From NCBI RefSeq assembly GCF_014268275.3, contig NZ_CP077084.1:4154001-4218000 (forward strand): DNA of 64,000 nt, read 5' to 3'. The translations under genes and the position numbers were made by a program. The notes beneath the pieces are model-generated. The model saw only the letters and a program-made list of their open reading frames with translations, was not told the origin of the DNA and made no database searches. Positions 46,804 through 56,189 of this stretch are shown in pieces (position 1 is the first letter of the stretch; every line of letters begins with the position of its first letter). The DNA is from Pseudomonas tritici. GTDB taxonomy: Bacteria > Pseudomonadota > Gammaproteobacteria > Pseudomonadales > Pseudomonadaceae.

Positions 46804-47961
46804 CTAGGCCTTGAGCGAGCCTAGCAAGCCTTGCAAAAAGCGCTCGCCGGCGTCCATCTGGCTGATCTCGATAAACTCATCGGGCTTGTGCGCCTGCTCG
46901 ATAGAGCCTGGCCCGCACACCACCACTGGCACATCCAGACGCTGCTTGAACAGGCCGCCTTCGGTGCCGAACGAGACCTTGGAGGTGCCGGTGTCCGGCG
47001 CCGCGAACTGTTTGAGGAAGCGCACCGCTTCGACGCTGGGATGCGTGTCGAGGCCAGGGTAGACGTTGACGGTTTCAATCTCGATGGCGGCCACGCTGGA
47101 CAGCTTCTGCGCCTCACGCACGATCACTTCGGCACGCTCGCGCATCTGCTCCAGAAACTGATCCAGATCGTCGGCCGGCAGGTTGCGGACCTCGAAATCC
47201 AAGGTGCACAGGTTGGGCACGATGTTCAGCGCCTTGCCGCCGACAATCTGCCCGACGTGCACCGTGCTGTAGGGCACGTCGTAGTCATGGTCCTGGGCGC
47301 CCTGTTGTTGCAGCTGCTGCTGGCTCTCACGCAGGGCGGCGATAAAGTCGCAGGCGACATGGATCGCGTTGACAGAACGCGGCGCCAGCGAAGAATGCGC
47401 CTCCTGCCCACGGCAATAAGTGCGGTAGGACCCCTTGCCCTTGTGGCCGAGTACAAACTGCATATTGGTGGGTTCACCAATCACGCACAAAAAGGGTCGC
47501 ATCGGTGCCAGGTGCAACACGTCGAGCAAGCGCCGCACCCCGACGCAACCGATCTCTTCGTCATGGGACAGGGCCAGTTGCAGGGGGCGGTTCAGGTTGT
47601 AGTCGGCGGCATCGAGCATGGCGTCGATGGCCAGGGCGATAAAACCTTTCATGTCGCAACTGCCCCGACCATAGATGCGCCCGTCCTGCACGGTGGCGGC
47701 AAAGGCGGGAAAGGTCCACGCCTGCCCTGCCGCCGGCACTACGTCGGTGTGCCCGGACAGCAACACGCCAGGCTGATCCTTGCGCCCGGTGCTGGCGAAC
47801 AGGTTGGCCTTCTTGCAGGTCTGGTCCTTGACGATCAACGACTCGATGCCTTTGCCCAGCAGCAGGCCGCGCACGTAGTCGATCAGGGCCATGTTCGATT
47901 CCGATGACACCGTGTCGAAGGCCATCAGTTGTTTGAGAATCTCGAGGACGCGGGGTTTCAT
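46804..47961 (-). CDS. argE: ArgE-like deacylase (M20 family, acetylornithine deacetylase type)
   Basis: 385 residues from MKPRVLEILKQLMAFDTVSS. Its start overlaps the preceding flavoprotein stop as ATGA. M20 metallopeptidase features: metal ligands in LLSGHTDVVPA and GRGSCDMKGFIA, catalytic Glu in SHDEEIGCVGVR, C-terminal ligand His near SIEQAHKPDEFIE. It removes the N-acyl group from N-acetylornithine in canonical members. Pseudomonads usually make ornithine with ArgJ, so a catabolic deacylase acting on the imported compound is a plausible alternative. Confidence 0.8.
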   Translation of the reverse strand: MKPRVLEILKQLMAFDTVSSESNMALIDYVRGLLLGKGIESLIVKDQTCKKANLFASTGRKDQPGVLLSGHTDVVPAAGQAWTFPAFAATVQDGRIYGRGSCDMKGFIALAIDAMLDAADYNLNRPLQLALSHDEEIGCVGVRRLLDVLHLAPMRPFLCVIGEPTNMQFVLGHKGKGSYRTYCRGQEAHSSLAPRSVNAIHVACDFIAALRESQQQLQQQGAQDHDYDVPYSTVHVGQIVGGKALNIVPNLCTLDFEVRNLPADDLDQFLEQMRERAEVIVREAQKLSSVAAIEIETVNVYPGLDTHPSVEAVRFLKQFAAPDTGTSKVSFGTEGGLFKQRLDVPVVVCGPGSIEQAHKPDEFIEISQMDAGERFLQGLLGSLKA

Positions 47962-49112
47962 GAGGCGTGGCTCCGTTGTTCGGCAGGTTCCGCAAAGCGG
48001 GTGATGGAGAACGACTCGATGGGCGTGCTGGTGCTGCCGGTGCTGAGCAGTTCGGCCATCACATCCCCCACGCCAGGGCCGAGCTGGAAGCCGTGGCCGC
48101 AAAAACCGAAGGCATAGAACAGCCCGTCGACGGTGCCGCTGGGACCCATTATCGGCAACGAATCCGGCAGGTAGCCTTCGATGCCGCTCCACACGCGGAT
48201 GATGCTCAGGTTGCCTACGCCCGGCAGCAGGCGGCGCATCTGGTTGACCTGATTGAGGATGCTGCGCGGTTCCACATAGGCGCGGCGGTTAAGCATGTCG
48301 GGTTTGCTGCGGTAGCCGCCGCCAATGACGATATTGCCTCGGGGAATCTGGCGGAAGTAGATCACTTCCTCGGGAATCTTGGTGTACACGCCGATCACTG
48401 TTGGCAATGCATAGGGCACCGGCTCAGTCACCGCCATTTGCGGGCCGTGGGTGTCCAGCGGTACCGGCTCGCCGAACTGCGCCGAGAGTTTCTGGCCCCA
48501 GGCGCCGGCGGTGATCAGCAGTTGCGCGGCCTGGAACTGGCGGCCGTCGGTGGTGGTGATATGGAAGTCGGCGCCGACTTTCTGAACCTCGGCCACTTCG
48601 GTGCGCTCTTCGATCTGCGCGCCCAGGCGCTTGGCGGCCCGGGCAAACGCCGGTGCAGCCAGCCGTGGGTTGGCGTGGCCGTCGTGGGGCGCGTAGGAGC
48701 CACCCTTGACGTCCGGCCCCAGAAAACCGAAACGTTGACGCAACTCGGCGCCACGATAGATTTTCAGGTCCAGTTGCGCGGCTTCCGGCGCGGCGGCATA
48801 GGCCTCCAACTCGGCGATTTCATCGTCGCAATAACACACGCGCATATGCCCGCTGGGGATGAACTCCAGGTCATCGTCAATCAGCTCCGGCAGGCGTTTC
48901 CACAAGGCCCAGGAACGGTTGGCCAGGGCCAGTTGGCCGAGGAACCGCCCTTGCCGGCGCACATTGCCAAAATTGACGCCGCTGGCGTACTGACCGATTT
49001 GGTCGCGCTCCAGCAGGATCACCGACTGCCCGCGACGCCGCAGGAAAAACGCGGTCGCCGAGCCCATCAGGCCACCGCCGACAATCACCACATCGGCTTT
49101 TTGCACGCTCAT
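47958..49112 (-). CDS. FAD-dependent oxidoreductase, beta subunit of an HcnC/OoxB-like dehydrogenase
   Basis: 384 residues from MSVQKADVVIVGGGLMGSAT. DAO-type fold: VVIVGGGLMGSATAFFL, then LLERDQIGQYASGVNFGNVR (with a short GASGxN-like flavin motif) and the C-terminal FYAFGFCGHGFQLGPGVGD. Overlaps both the alpha-subunit gene and argE by 4 bp (ATGA), indicating obligate co-expression. The three-gene set with the Fe-S and alpha subunits resembles HcnABC and opine/hydroxyproline oxidases. A paralogue of high similarity starts at 62868. Confidence 0.85.
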   Translation of the reverse strand: MSVQKADVVIVGGGLMGSATAFFLRRRGQSVILLERDQIGQYASGVNFGNVRRQGRFLGQLALANRSWALWKRLPELIDDDLEFIPSGHMRVCYCDDEIAELEAYAAAPEAAQLDLKIYRGAELRQRFGFLGPDVKGGSYAPHDGHANPRLAAPAFARAAKRLGAQIEERTEVAEVQKVGADFHITTTDGRQFQAAQLLITAGAWGQKLSAQFGEPVPLDTHGPQMAVTEPVPYALPTVIGVYTKIPEEVIYFRQIPRGNIVIGGGYRSKPDMLNRRAYVEPRSILNQVNQMRRLLPGVGNLSIIRVWSGIEGYLPDSLPIMGPSGTVDGLFYAFGFCGHGFQLGPGVGDVMAELLSTGSTSTPIESFSITRFAEPAEQRSHAS

Positions 49113-50485
49113 GGCGACACCTCCTCGGTGAGCATCGACAACGGCTTGACCGGTGCCTGGCCGCGCTGGCGACCGACTTCCTGGACCTGCACACCGGCGG
49201 CGGCGGCGATCACTTCGGCGCCGGCCTGGGAGCAATAGCGCCCCTGGCAACGGCCCATGCCCACGCGGCTGAACGCCTTGGCGCGGTTAACCTCGCAGGC
49301 GCCCTTCTCGCTCACCGTGCGGCGCAGTTCACCGGCGCTGATCATTTCGCAGCGGCACACAATGGCGCTGTCCGGCAGCGCCTTGGCCTGTTCGCTGGGC
49401 CACGGGAACGCTTCGGCCAAGCCAAGGCGGAATTGATCCATCACGGCCAGGGCCTGCTGTTGTTCATCACGCAGGCCGGCATTGATCGGTTGCTGCAGGT
49501 CTTCCAGCAGTGCCAACGCCACCAGGCGCCCGGCGTGCTCAGCGGCATCCGCACCACGAATTTTCGAACCGTCGCCAGCCGCATACACGCCCTTTACCGA
49601 CGTGCGCCCGGCCTCATCGGTCGCCAGCCACCACTGGCTGGACGCATGATCAAACGCCATGGCGCACCCGGCGAGGTCGCCCAGTTGGGTTTCCGGGCGC
49701 AGGTGGTAACCCAGCGCGACGGCATCGGCTTGCACCGTCTCAGTCCGCCCGCTGCCCGTGGTGAACCGCACGCCCATCACGCCATTGGCCGCATCGCCCA
49801 TGACTTGCAGCGGCTTGATCCCCAGGTGCACCGCGACCTTGGCCCGATACAGTTGTGCCAGCAGCTTGATCCCGGTGAACAGCACCGCCGGGCGCGCCAG
49901 CAGTTTGGGCAAGGCTTTGAGGCGCAGGCTCAGCGGCGAAGTGTCGAGCACCGCTGCCACTTCGGCGCCGGCTTTGACGTATTGGCTCGCGACCAGATAC
50001 AGCAACGGCCCGCTGCCCATGAACACCACGCGATGACCAATGGACACGGCCTGGTTTTTCAGCGCGATCTGCGCGCCGCCCAGGCTGTAGGTGCCCGCCA
50101 ACTGCCAACCTTCGATGGGCATCAAGCGGTCGGTGGCGCCGGTGCAAAGAATCAGCGCGTCGTAATCCACCGTGCTGTGGCGGCCCTGGCTCACGCAGCA
50201 CAACTGCCCCGGCGTGAGGTTCCACACCAGGGTGTCGGGGCGGTAGTCGATGGCGCCGCGCAGGCGGTCGAAACTCTGGTGCAGGTCCTGGGCCTTGGCA
50301 GCTTCAGTGCCGTACAGCGTCGTGTAATCGCGGGTAAAGCCGTCTGGCTGGCGACGGTAGATCTGCCCGCCGTCGCGGCGATTTTCATCGATCACGATCG
50401 GCTTGATGCCGGCCGCCAGCAAGGTTTCCGCGCAGCGAACGCCGGCCGGCCCGGCGCCGACAATAATTACCCGTGCAGTGGCCAT
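49109..50485 (-). CDS. NAD(P)/FAD-binding oxidoreductase with BFD-like [2Fe-2S] domain, alpha subunit (HcnB/OoxA-like)
   Basis: 458 residues. N-terminal dinucleotide motif VIIVGAGPAGVRCAETLL, a second one in VVFMGSGPLLYLVASQYV, and a C-terminal BFD-type cluster with cysteines in VCRCEMISAGEL and MGRCQGRYCSQAG. This is the alpha subunit architecture of octopine/nopaline oxidase and hydrogen cyanide synthase HcnB. It overlaps the small Fe-S gene by 19 bp upstream and the beta subunit by 4 bp downstream. The complex would oxidise an N-alkylated amino acid at the membrane and pass electrons to the respiratory chain. Confidence 0.85.
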   Translation of the reverse strand: MATARVIIVGAGPAGVRCAETLLAAGIKPIVIDENRRDGGQIYRRQPDGFTRDYTTLYGTEAAKAQDLHQSFDRLRGAIDYRPDTLVWNLTPGQLCCVSQGRHSTVDYDALILCTGATDRLMPIEGWQLAGTYSLGGAQIALKNQAVSIGHRVVFMGSGPLLYLVASQYVKAGAEVAAVLDTSPLSLRLKALPKLLARPAVLFTGIKLLAQLYRAKVAVHLGIKPLQVMGDAANGVMGVRFTTGSGRTETVQADAVALGYHLRPETQLGDLAGCAMAFDHASSQWWLATDEAGRTSVKGVYAAGDGSKIRGADAAEHAGRLVALALLEDLQQPINAGLRDEQQQALAVMDQFRLGLAEAFPWPSEQAKALPDSAIVCRCEMISAGELRRTVSEKGACEVNRAKAFSRVGMGRCQGRYCSQAGAEVIAAAAGVQVQEVGRQRGQAPVKPLSMLTEEVSP

Positions 50486-50775
50486 GTCGCCTCCGGTTGT
50501 GTGGTGACAATGTCCAGTCCGTCACGGACCTCATTGGAGCAAGCCCGCAGGCGTTCGCCGCTGCGGGTCCACACCCAGCAATCCTGGCACGCGCCCATCA
50601 GGCAGAAGCCGGCGCGGCGCCCGCTGTCGAATTCCGATTGGCGCAAGGCGTTGCCCTGGGTCAGCAGCGCGACCATCAAGGTATCGCCTTGCAAGGCTTC
50701 GACCGGTGCGCCATCCACGGTCAGGCTGACCGTCGGCCGGCCCTGCTCGGCCAGCCTCACAAAACGCCCTTTCAT
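50467..50775 (-). CDS. (2Fe-2S)-binding protein, small subunit (HcnA-like)
   Basis: 102 residues. Cysteines in AGFCLMGACQDCWVW plus a fourth in LRACSNEV give a plant-type ferredoxin binding pattern. Size and context equal HcnA and the small subunit of opine oxidases. It begins inside the end of the ABC ATPase gene (ATGA overlap) and overlaps the alpha subunit, so transport and oxidation are encoded without any gap. Confidence 0.85.
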   Translation of the reverse strand: MKGRFVRLAEQGRPTVSLTVDGAPVEALQGDTLMVALLTQGNALRQSEFDSGRRAGFCLMGACQDCWVWTRSGERLRACSNEVRDGLDIVTTQPEATWPLHG

Positions 50776-52613
50776 GCATACGCTCCCAAGGTCATGGTCG
50801 TGACGCCCTGCTGGGTGTTCAGCAGCTGGGCGCTGTCGTGGTGGCAGAGAATTTCACCGCCGTTGTCCAGGGTGCGGCGGTTCGGCGCGGTGCGGTTGCA
50901 CAGGCCGTCGACCCGTACCGGGCAGCGACTGAGGAAGGTGCAGAGTTCCGGTACGTTGGCCCGCTCGCCAATCGACGGCAGTGTCGCGCAGGTGGTGGCG
51001 CAGCTTTCCAGCCAGCCCTGACGCAACTCGGGTACCGAGTGAATCAACAGGTCGGTATACGGATGGAACGGTGGTTCGGCGAACGACTGCCGGCTGCCGG
51101 CCTGCACTTTATGGCCGCTGTACATCACCACGATGTCATCGCACAGCGCGCGCACGGTGGAGATGTCGTGGCTGATAAACAGGTAGGACACACCCAGTTG
51201 CTGGCGCAGGTCGCGCAGCAGTTCGAGGATCGCCGCGCCGACCACGGTGTCGAGGGCCGAGGTGACTTCATCGCACAGGATCAGGTCAGGCTTGGCGGCG
51301 AGCGCGCGGGCCAGGTTGACCCGTTGTTTTTGCCCGCCGGAAAGTTCATTGGGCCGACGTTCAGCCAGGGTGCGCGGCAGCCGCACCAGGTCGAGCAGTT
51401 CGCCGATACGCGCCTGTAGCGCTGCGCCTTTGAGGCCGAAATACATCTTCAGCGGGCGGCTGAGGATGGTCGCCACACTGTGCATCGGGTTGAGGGCGGT
51501 GTCGGCGTTCTGGAACACCATCTGGATGCGCCGAAATTGCTCCGGGGTACGCTCAGACAGGCTGCCGCCCAGCGGCTGGCCGTCAAACGTCAGCCCACCG
51601 ATGGCCGGGGTCAACAGCCCCGCGACCACACGCGCCAGGGTGGATTTGCCGGAGCCCGACTCACCGATCACACCGATGGCCTGGCCGCGACGCACGGTCA
51701 GGTCGATGTCTTCCAGCACCCGAATCGCCGGCATGCCCTGCATGTTCTTGTTGCCGTAACCGGCGGTGAGGCCGCTGATGGTCAACAGCGGTACGTCTTC
51801 GGCAATCCCGCAAGGTGGGCGAATGGTGGTATCCGGCCGCGCGGCGGCCAGCAGACTGCGTGTGTACTCATGGGCCGGGGTCTTGAGCAGCGGCGCGGTG
51901 GCGCTCTGCTCGAGGATTTGCCCACCGTTGAGCACCACAATCTGGTCGGCCATTTGCGCAACCACGGCCAGGTCGTGGGACACATACACCGCCGTCGCGC
52001 CACGCTCGCGCACCACGCGTTTGAATGCGCGCAGCACGTCGATCTGGGTGGTCACGTCCAGCGCGGTGGTCGGCTCGTCGAGCACCACCAGCAGCGGGTC
52101 GCTGATCAGCGCCATCGCCGCCATCACCCGTTGCAGTTGCCCGCCGGAGACCTGGTGCGGGTAACGCCGGCCGATGCGCTCGGGATTGGGCAGGGCCAGG
52201 TCACGAAACAAGCCGATCGCCTTGGCTTGCAACTCGGACCGGGTGCCCAGGCCATGGATCAACGCGCCCTCTACCACTTGGTCGATGAGTTTTTTCGCCG
52301 GGTTGAACGCGGCGGCGGCGCTTTGGGCGATATAGGACACGCGGTTTCCACGCAGGCCCTGCAGCTGTTTTTCACTCAGGGCGAGCATGTCGTGTTCACC
52401 CACCTGCACCACCCCGCCGGACAAGCGACAGCCACGCCGTGCATAGCCGAGCAATGCCAGGGCGATGGTGGTCTTGCCTGAGCCGGACTCGCCGATCAGC
52501 GCCAGCACTTCACCTTTTTCCAGGGAAAAGCTCACGCCTTTGACGATTTCTACCTCGCTGCCTTCGTCGCCAGCAACGACGCGCAGGTCTTCGACGCGAA
52601 TCAATTGGGTCAT
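50772..52613 (-). CDS. ABC importer ATPase with two ATP-binding domains (peptide/opine type)
   Basis: 613 residues. Domain 1 (about 1-260): GESGSGKTTIAL, VSGGQLQRVMAA, LLVVLDEPTTALD. Domain 2 (about 285-540): GESGSGKSTLARV, LSGGQKQRVNLARA, LILCDEVTSALD. An oligopeptide-transporter C-terminal region follows each (LTRSLLAAARPDT and DLLIHSVPELRQGW), with a cysteine-rich tail. Similar to GsiA/DppDF fusions. It starts 1 bp after the DppC-like permease stop. Nickel, peptide, glutathione or opine substrates are all known for this class. Confidence 0.88.
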   Translation of the reverse strand: MTQLIRVEDLRVVAGDEGSEVEIVKGVSFSLEKGEVLALIGESGSGKTTIALALLGYARRGCRLSGGVVQVGEHDMLALSEKQLQGLRGNRVSYIAQSAAAAFNPAKKLIDQVVEGALIHGLGTRSELQAKAIGLFRDLALPNPERIGRRYPHQVSGGQLQRVMAAMALISDPLLVVLDEPTTALDVTTQIDVLRAFKRVVRERGATAVYVSHDLAVVAQMADQIVVLNGGQILEQSATAPLLKTPAHEYTRSLLAAARPDTTIRPPCGIAEDVPLLTISGLTAGYGNKNMQGMPAIRVLEDIDLTVRRGQAIGVIGESGSGKSTLARVVAGLLTPAIGGLTFDGQPLGGSLSERTPEQFRRIQMVFQNADTALNPMHSVATILSRPLKMYFGLKGAALQARIGELLDLVRLPRTLAERRPNELSGGQKQRVNLARALAAKPDLILCDEVTSALDTVVGAAILELLRDLRQQLGVSYLFISHDISTVRALCDDIVVMYSGHKVQAGSRQSFAEPPFHPYTDLLIHSVPELRQGWLESCATTCATLPSIGERANVPELCTFLSRCPVRVDGLCNRTAPNRRTLDNGGEILCHHDSAQLLNTQQGVTTMTLGAYA

Positions 52614-52614
52614 T

Positions 52615-53490
52615 TCAATGGCCTCCCGTGCGTCGACTGCGTCGTGAGGACAGGTAGTCGATCAACAGATTTACACCGATGGTCAGTGTGCCAATGGCCA
52701 ACGCTGGAATAATGATGGCCAGCGCGCCCTGATTGAGGCCGCCGATGTTTTCGCGCACCAGCGAGCCAAGGTCGGCGTCTGGCGGTTGCACGCCCAGGCC
52801 GAGAAAACTCATGCCACTGAGCAACAGCACGATGTAGCCGAAACGCAGCCCCAGGTCGGTCAGCACCGGGTTGAGCATATTCGGCAGGATTTCCATGCAC
52901 GCCACGTACAAACGGCCTTCGCCGCGCGTACGCGCCACCTGCACATATTCCAGGGCCTCGATATTGACCGCCATGCTGCGGGCAACGCGGAACGAGCCGG
53001 GGATATAACTGATCACCGCCGTGCAGATCAGCAGTGTGACTGACGAGCCAAACGCCGAGACCATGATCAGTGCAAGCATTTTGCTTGGGATCGAAATAAA
53101 GGCATCCATGATGCGGCTGATGATCTCGTCCAGCCACTTGGGCGACACCACCGACAGCAGCGCACACCCGGTGCCAAAGGTACTGGCCAACAACGCCGCC
53201 ACCAACGCCAGCCCGACCGTGAATCGCGCACCCACCAATACCCGGCTGAGCATGTCGCGACCCAGGTAATCAGTGCCGAACGGATGAGTGAGGCTGAAGC
53301 CTTCGAAGATGTTATCGGACACCACTTCACCCACGGGGTGTGGCGCCAGCCAGGGGCCCAACAGCGCCACCAGCAACCAGGCGACGCACACAACGGCGCC
53401 CAAAAGGCCCAGCCACGACGGGCCGCTGGACACCTTGGCGAGGGCCAGGGCGGAGGACGCGGGCTTGGATTTCGCAATGAGCGGGTTCAT
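52615..53490 (-). CDS. ABC importer permease (DppC-like)
   Basis: 291 residues from MNPLIAKSKPASSALALAKV; five to six membrane spans after a cytoplasmic N-terminus. The HPFGTDYLGRDMLSRVLVGAR motif and the EAA loop ALEYVQVARTRGEGRLYV identify the DppC/OppC family. Its start overlaps the stop of the DppB-like permease by 4 bp. Confidence 0.9.
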   Translation of the reverse strand: MNPLIAKSKPASSALALAKVSSGPSWLGLLGAVVCVAWLLVALLGPWLAPHPVGEVVSDNIFEGFSLTHPFGTDYLGRDMLSRVLVGARFTVGLALVAALLASTFGTGCALLSVVSPKWLDEIISRIMDAFISIPSKMLALIMVSAFGSSVTLLICTAVISYIPGSFRVARSMAVNIEALEYVQVARTRGEGRLYVACMEILPNMLNPVLTDLGLRFGYIVLLLSGMSFLGLGVQPPDADLGSLVRENIGGLNQGALAIIIPALAIGTLTIGVNLLIDYLSSRRSRRTGGH

Positions 53491-54443
53491 TGGTTTCTCA
53501 GCCTCGGATTGGACAGGATTGCGCACAGGTCGGCGAGCAGCACCAACGCCAGGTAGGCCGCGCAGAACAACATGGTGCACGCTTGCACCAGCGCCATGTC
53601 ACGGTTGGTCACGGCATCGACCATCAAGCTGGCAATGCCGGGGTAGTTAAAGATGGTTTCGACGATCACCACCCCGCCCAACAGGTACGACAGGCTCAGG
53701 GCGATGGCATTGGCAATCGGCCCGATCGCATTGGGCAGGGCATGGCGCAGCACGATGCGTATGGGGCTGACGCCTTTGAGCCGGGCCATTTCCACGTAGG
53801 GGCTGTCGAGCTGGTCGATCACGGCGGCGCGGGTCATGCGCGCCATTTGCGCGACGATCACGCAGCACAGCGTCATCACCGGCAACGCATAGGTCCGCAT
53901 GAATTGCAGCGGCGAGGTGATGTCGCTGGCGTAAGACAGCGCCGACAACCAACCCAGGTTGACCGCGAAGATCAGCACCGCCAGGGTCGCCACCAGGAAC
54001 TCCGGCACCGCGACCATGGCCAGGGTGACAAAGCTCAGGCAGCTGTCGATGCGCCCGCCCCGGCCCATCGCCGAGCCGATACCGAGTACCAGCGCCACCG
54101 GCACCGAGACCAGTGCCGTGGCGCCCGCCAGCATCAGGGTGTTAGGCACGCGACCGGCCATCAGTTCACCCACCGGCATCGCGTTGGAGACCGACACGCC
54201 CATGTCGCCGGTGAGCAGGCTCATCAACCAGTGCAGGTACCGCAATACACCGGGCTGGTCCAACCCCAGCTTCAGGCGCAGTGCCGCCACCTGCTCAGGG
54301 GTCGCGAACTGGCCGAGGGATTGTTGCGCCGCGTCCCCCGGCAGTACCGCCGTGATCGCAAACACGACCATGGACACGATCAACAAGGTCACGGCCCCGG
54401 CGCCGACGCGCCGGGCGATCAACCACAGTGTATTGCTATTCAT
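53487..54443 (-). CDS. ABC importer permease (DppB-like)
   Basis: 318 residues from MNSNTLWLIARRVGAGAVTL. Conserved DppB features: GDMGVSVSNAMPVGELMAGR, the PVMTLCCVIVAQMARMTRAA segment and the EAA loop YVEMARLKGVSPIRIVLRH. Forms the heterodimeric pore with the DppC-like subunit; located 13 bp after the binding-protein gene. Confidence 0.9.
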   Translation of the reverse strand: MNSNTLWLIARRVGAGAVTLLIVSMVVFAITAVLPGDAAQQSLGQFATPEQVAALRLKLGLDQPGVLRYLHWLMSLLTGDMGVSVSNAMPVGELMAGRVPNTLMLAGATALVSVPVALVLGIGSAMGRGGRIDSCLSFVTLAMVAVPEFLVATLAVLIFAVNLGWLSALSYASDITSPLQFMRTYALPVMTLCCVIVAQMARMTRAAVIDQLDSPYVEMARLKGVSPIRIVLRHALPNAIGPIANAIALSLSYLLGGVVIVETIFNYPGIASLMVDAVTNRDMALVQACTMLFCAAYLALVLLADLCAILSNPRLRNQ

Positions 54444-54456
54444 CGTACCGCCCTCC

Positions 54457-56094
54457 TCACGCGTCCAACCACACCTGCTCGGCAAACATGTAGCCCATGA
54501 AACCGCCCAACGGGTTGGTGCCGTAGCCTTTGACGCGCTGGTCCACGCCGTCGATGTTGCTGATGAACACCGGCACGCCGATACCGCAGTGGTCGTGCAC
54601 CAGCGCCTGCATGTCGCCATACATTTTGGCGCGCTTGGCGTCGTCGGTTTCGCCACGGGCGAGCATCAGCAGTTGGTCAAACTGGTCGTTCTGCCAGCCG
54701 GACTCGTTCCACGGCGCCTTGGACTGGAAGAACTGCGAGAACATCACGTCGGCATTCGGCCGTGGGTTGATGTTGCCGAAGCTCAGCGGGTGTTTCATCC
54801 AGTGGTTGGACCAGTAGCCATCGCTCGGCAAGCGGTTCACGTCGAGCTTGAGCCCGGCCTGTTTGGCCGATTGCTGCAACAGCACAGCAATGTCCACCGA
54901 ACCGGTGGCGGCAGGCGATGCCATGACGGGCATGGTGATGCTTTCCATGCCGGCTTTCTTCAACAGGAACTTGGCTTTTTCCGGGTCGTAGACCGTCTGC
55001 GGCAAGTCGGTGTTGAAGTAACGCGAACCCGGCGCAATCGGATGATCGTTGCCGACCACGGCAAACCCACGGAACACCGCGGACTTGACCTGCTCACGGT
55101 CGAGCAGCAGCTTCATGGCCTGAGTGAATTCCGGACTTTTGCCGGGCAACTGGTCCTGGCGAATGATCAAGTCAGTGTAGTTGCCCGACGGCGCATCCAC
55201 GACCCGGTGTTTGGCACTCGCGGCGATACGCGTGGTGGAGCGTGGGTTGACCTCGTTGATCATGTGCACGTCGCCCGACAACAGCGCGTTGACCCGCGAC
55301 GGTTCGTCGGCGATGGCGATGAATTCGATCTCGTCGAGGTACGGCAGGCCCGGTTTCCAGTAGTTCTTGTTGCGCACGGCAATCGAGCGCACACCCGGCT
55401 TGAACTCGCCCACGGTGAACGGTCCGGTGCCGATGCCTTTACCGAAATCGGTGGTGCCTTCGGGCACGATCAGCAGGTGCGACACCGCCAGGATCGACGG
55501 CAGCTCGGCGTTTGGCGCGCTGAGGCGAATCTGCACTTCGTTCGGGCCGCTGGCCTTGATCTCGGCGAACTGCTCCATCAGCGGCATGACTTTGGAGCCG
55601 GTGAGCGGGTCTTTGTGGCGGTTCAGCGAGAACACCACGTCGGCGGCCGTCAGGGCCTTGCCGTTGTGGAAGGTCACGTCTTTGCGCAGGGTGATCGTCC
55701 ACACGGTCGCGTCGGTATTGTCGATGCGCTCAGCCAGTTCCAGTTGCGGCACCAGGTGCTTATCGAAACGGGTCAGGCCGTTGTAGAACATGTAGTGGCG
55801 TGCGTAGTCGGTGGACAGTGCGCCCTTGGCCGGGTCAAGGGTATCGGCGGTGGAGCTGGACATGCCGGCGACACGGATCTTGCCACCGGGCTTGCCTTTG
55901 CCCTCAACGGCGGCTTCATCGGCGAACAACTGACCGGCGCTGCCGAACAGGCTGCCCGCACCGGCGGCGGCCACACCGGCAACGCCGAGCATTTGCAAAG
56001 CGTTGCGGCGTGACATGCCGCGGTTGAGACTTTCAAACACCCGCAGGCTTTCCTGGCCGGAAATGAGCTCGGGTGTGTTTTTTTTGTCAGTCAT
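54457..56094 (-). CDS. ABC importer substrate-binding protein (peptide/opine class, probable Tat export)
   Basis: 545 residues from MTDKKNTPELISGQESLR. Residues 28-60 hold a twin-arginine-like signal (MSRRNALQMLGVAGVAAAG) after an unusually long n-region, ending near FADEA. The mature part is a family 5 (SBP_bac_5) protein: AKGALSTDYARHYMFYNGLT, WTITLRKDVTFHNGKALTAA, and the closing YGDMQALVHDHCGIGVPVF. Tat export suggests folding in the cytoplasm before export. First gene of the transporter block; the PuuB-like gene ends 95 bp upstream. Confidence 0.88.
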   Translation of the reverse strand: MTDKKNTPELISGQESLRVFESLNRGMSRRNALQMLGVAGVAAAGAGSLFGSAGQLFADEAAVEGKGKPGGKIRVAGMSSSTADTLDPAKGALSTDYARHYMFYNGLTRFDKHLVPQLELAERIDNTDATVWTITLRKDVTFHNGKALTAADVVFSLNRHKDPLTGSKVMPLMEQFAEIKASGPNEVQIRLSAPNAELPSILAVSHLLIVPEGTTDFGKGIGTGPFTVGEFKPGVRSIAVRNKNYWKPGLPYLDEIEFIAIADEPSRVNALLSGDVHMINEVNPRSTTRIAASAKHRVVDAPSGNYTDLIIRQDQLPGKSPEFTQAMKLLLDREQVKSAVFRGFAVVGNDHPIAPGSRYFNTDLPQTVYDPEKAKFLLKKAGMESITMPVMASPAATGSVDIAVLLQQSAKQAGLKLDVNRLPSDGYWSNHWMKHPLSFGNINPRPNADVMFSQFFQSKAPWNESGWQNDQFDQLLMLARGETDDAKRAKMYGDMQALVHDHCGIGVPVFISNIDGVDQRVKGYGTNPLGGFMGYMFAEQVWLDA

Positions 56095-56189
56095 AGCAAG
56101 GCTACCTGTCGATAATCGGAAGAATCGAGTGCTCACGGATGTCCGGAGCGTCCTGGAAACGCAAACGACGGTGACGCAACAACGGCAAC

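Noticed and set aside
47967..49238. A 423-codon plus-strand frame opposite the flavoprotein
   Set aside because: Shadow of the beta-subunit gene; its composition (His/Gln/Arg-rich) is that of antisense translation. A matching shadow faces the paralogue at 63 kb.
53959..56013. A 684-codon open frame on the plus strand
   Set aside because: It runs antisense to the DppB-like and binding-protein genes, both well supported by family motifs. High-GC codon bias makes such long antisense frames common. No motif or ribosome binding site.
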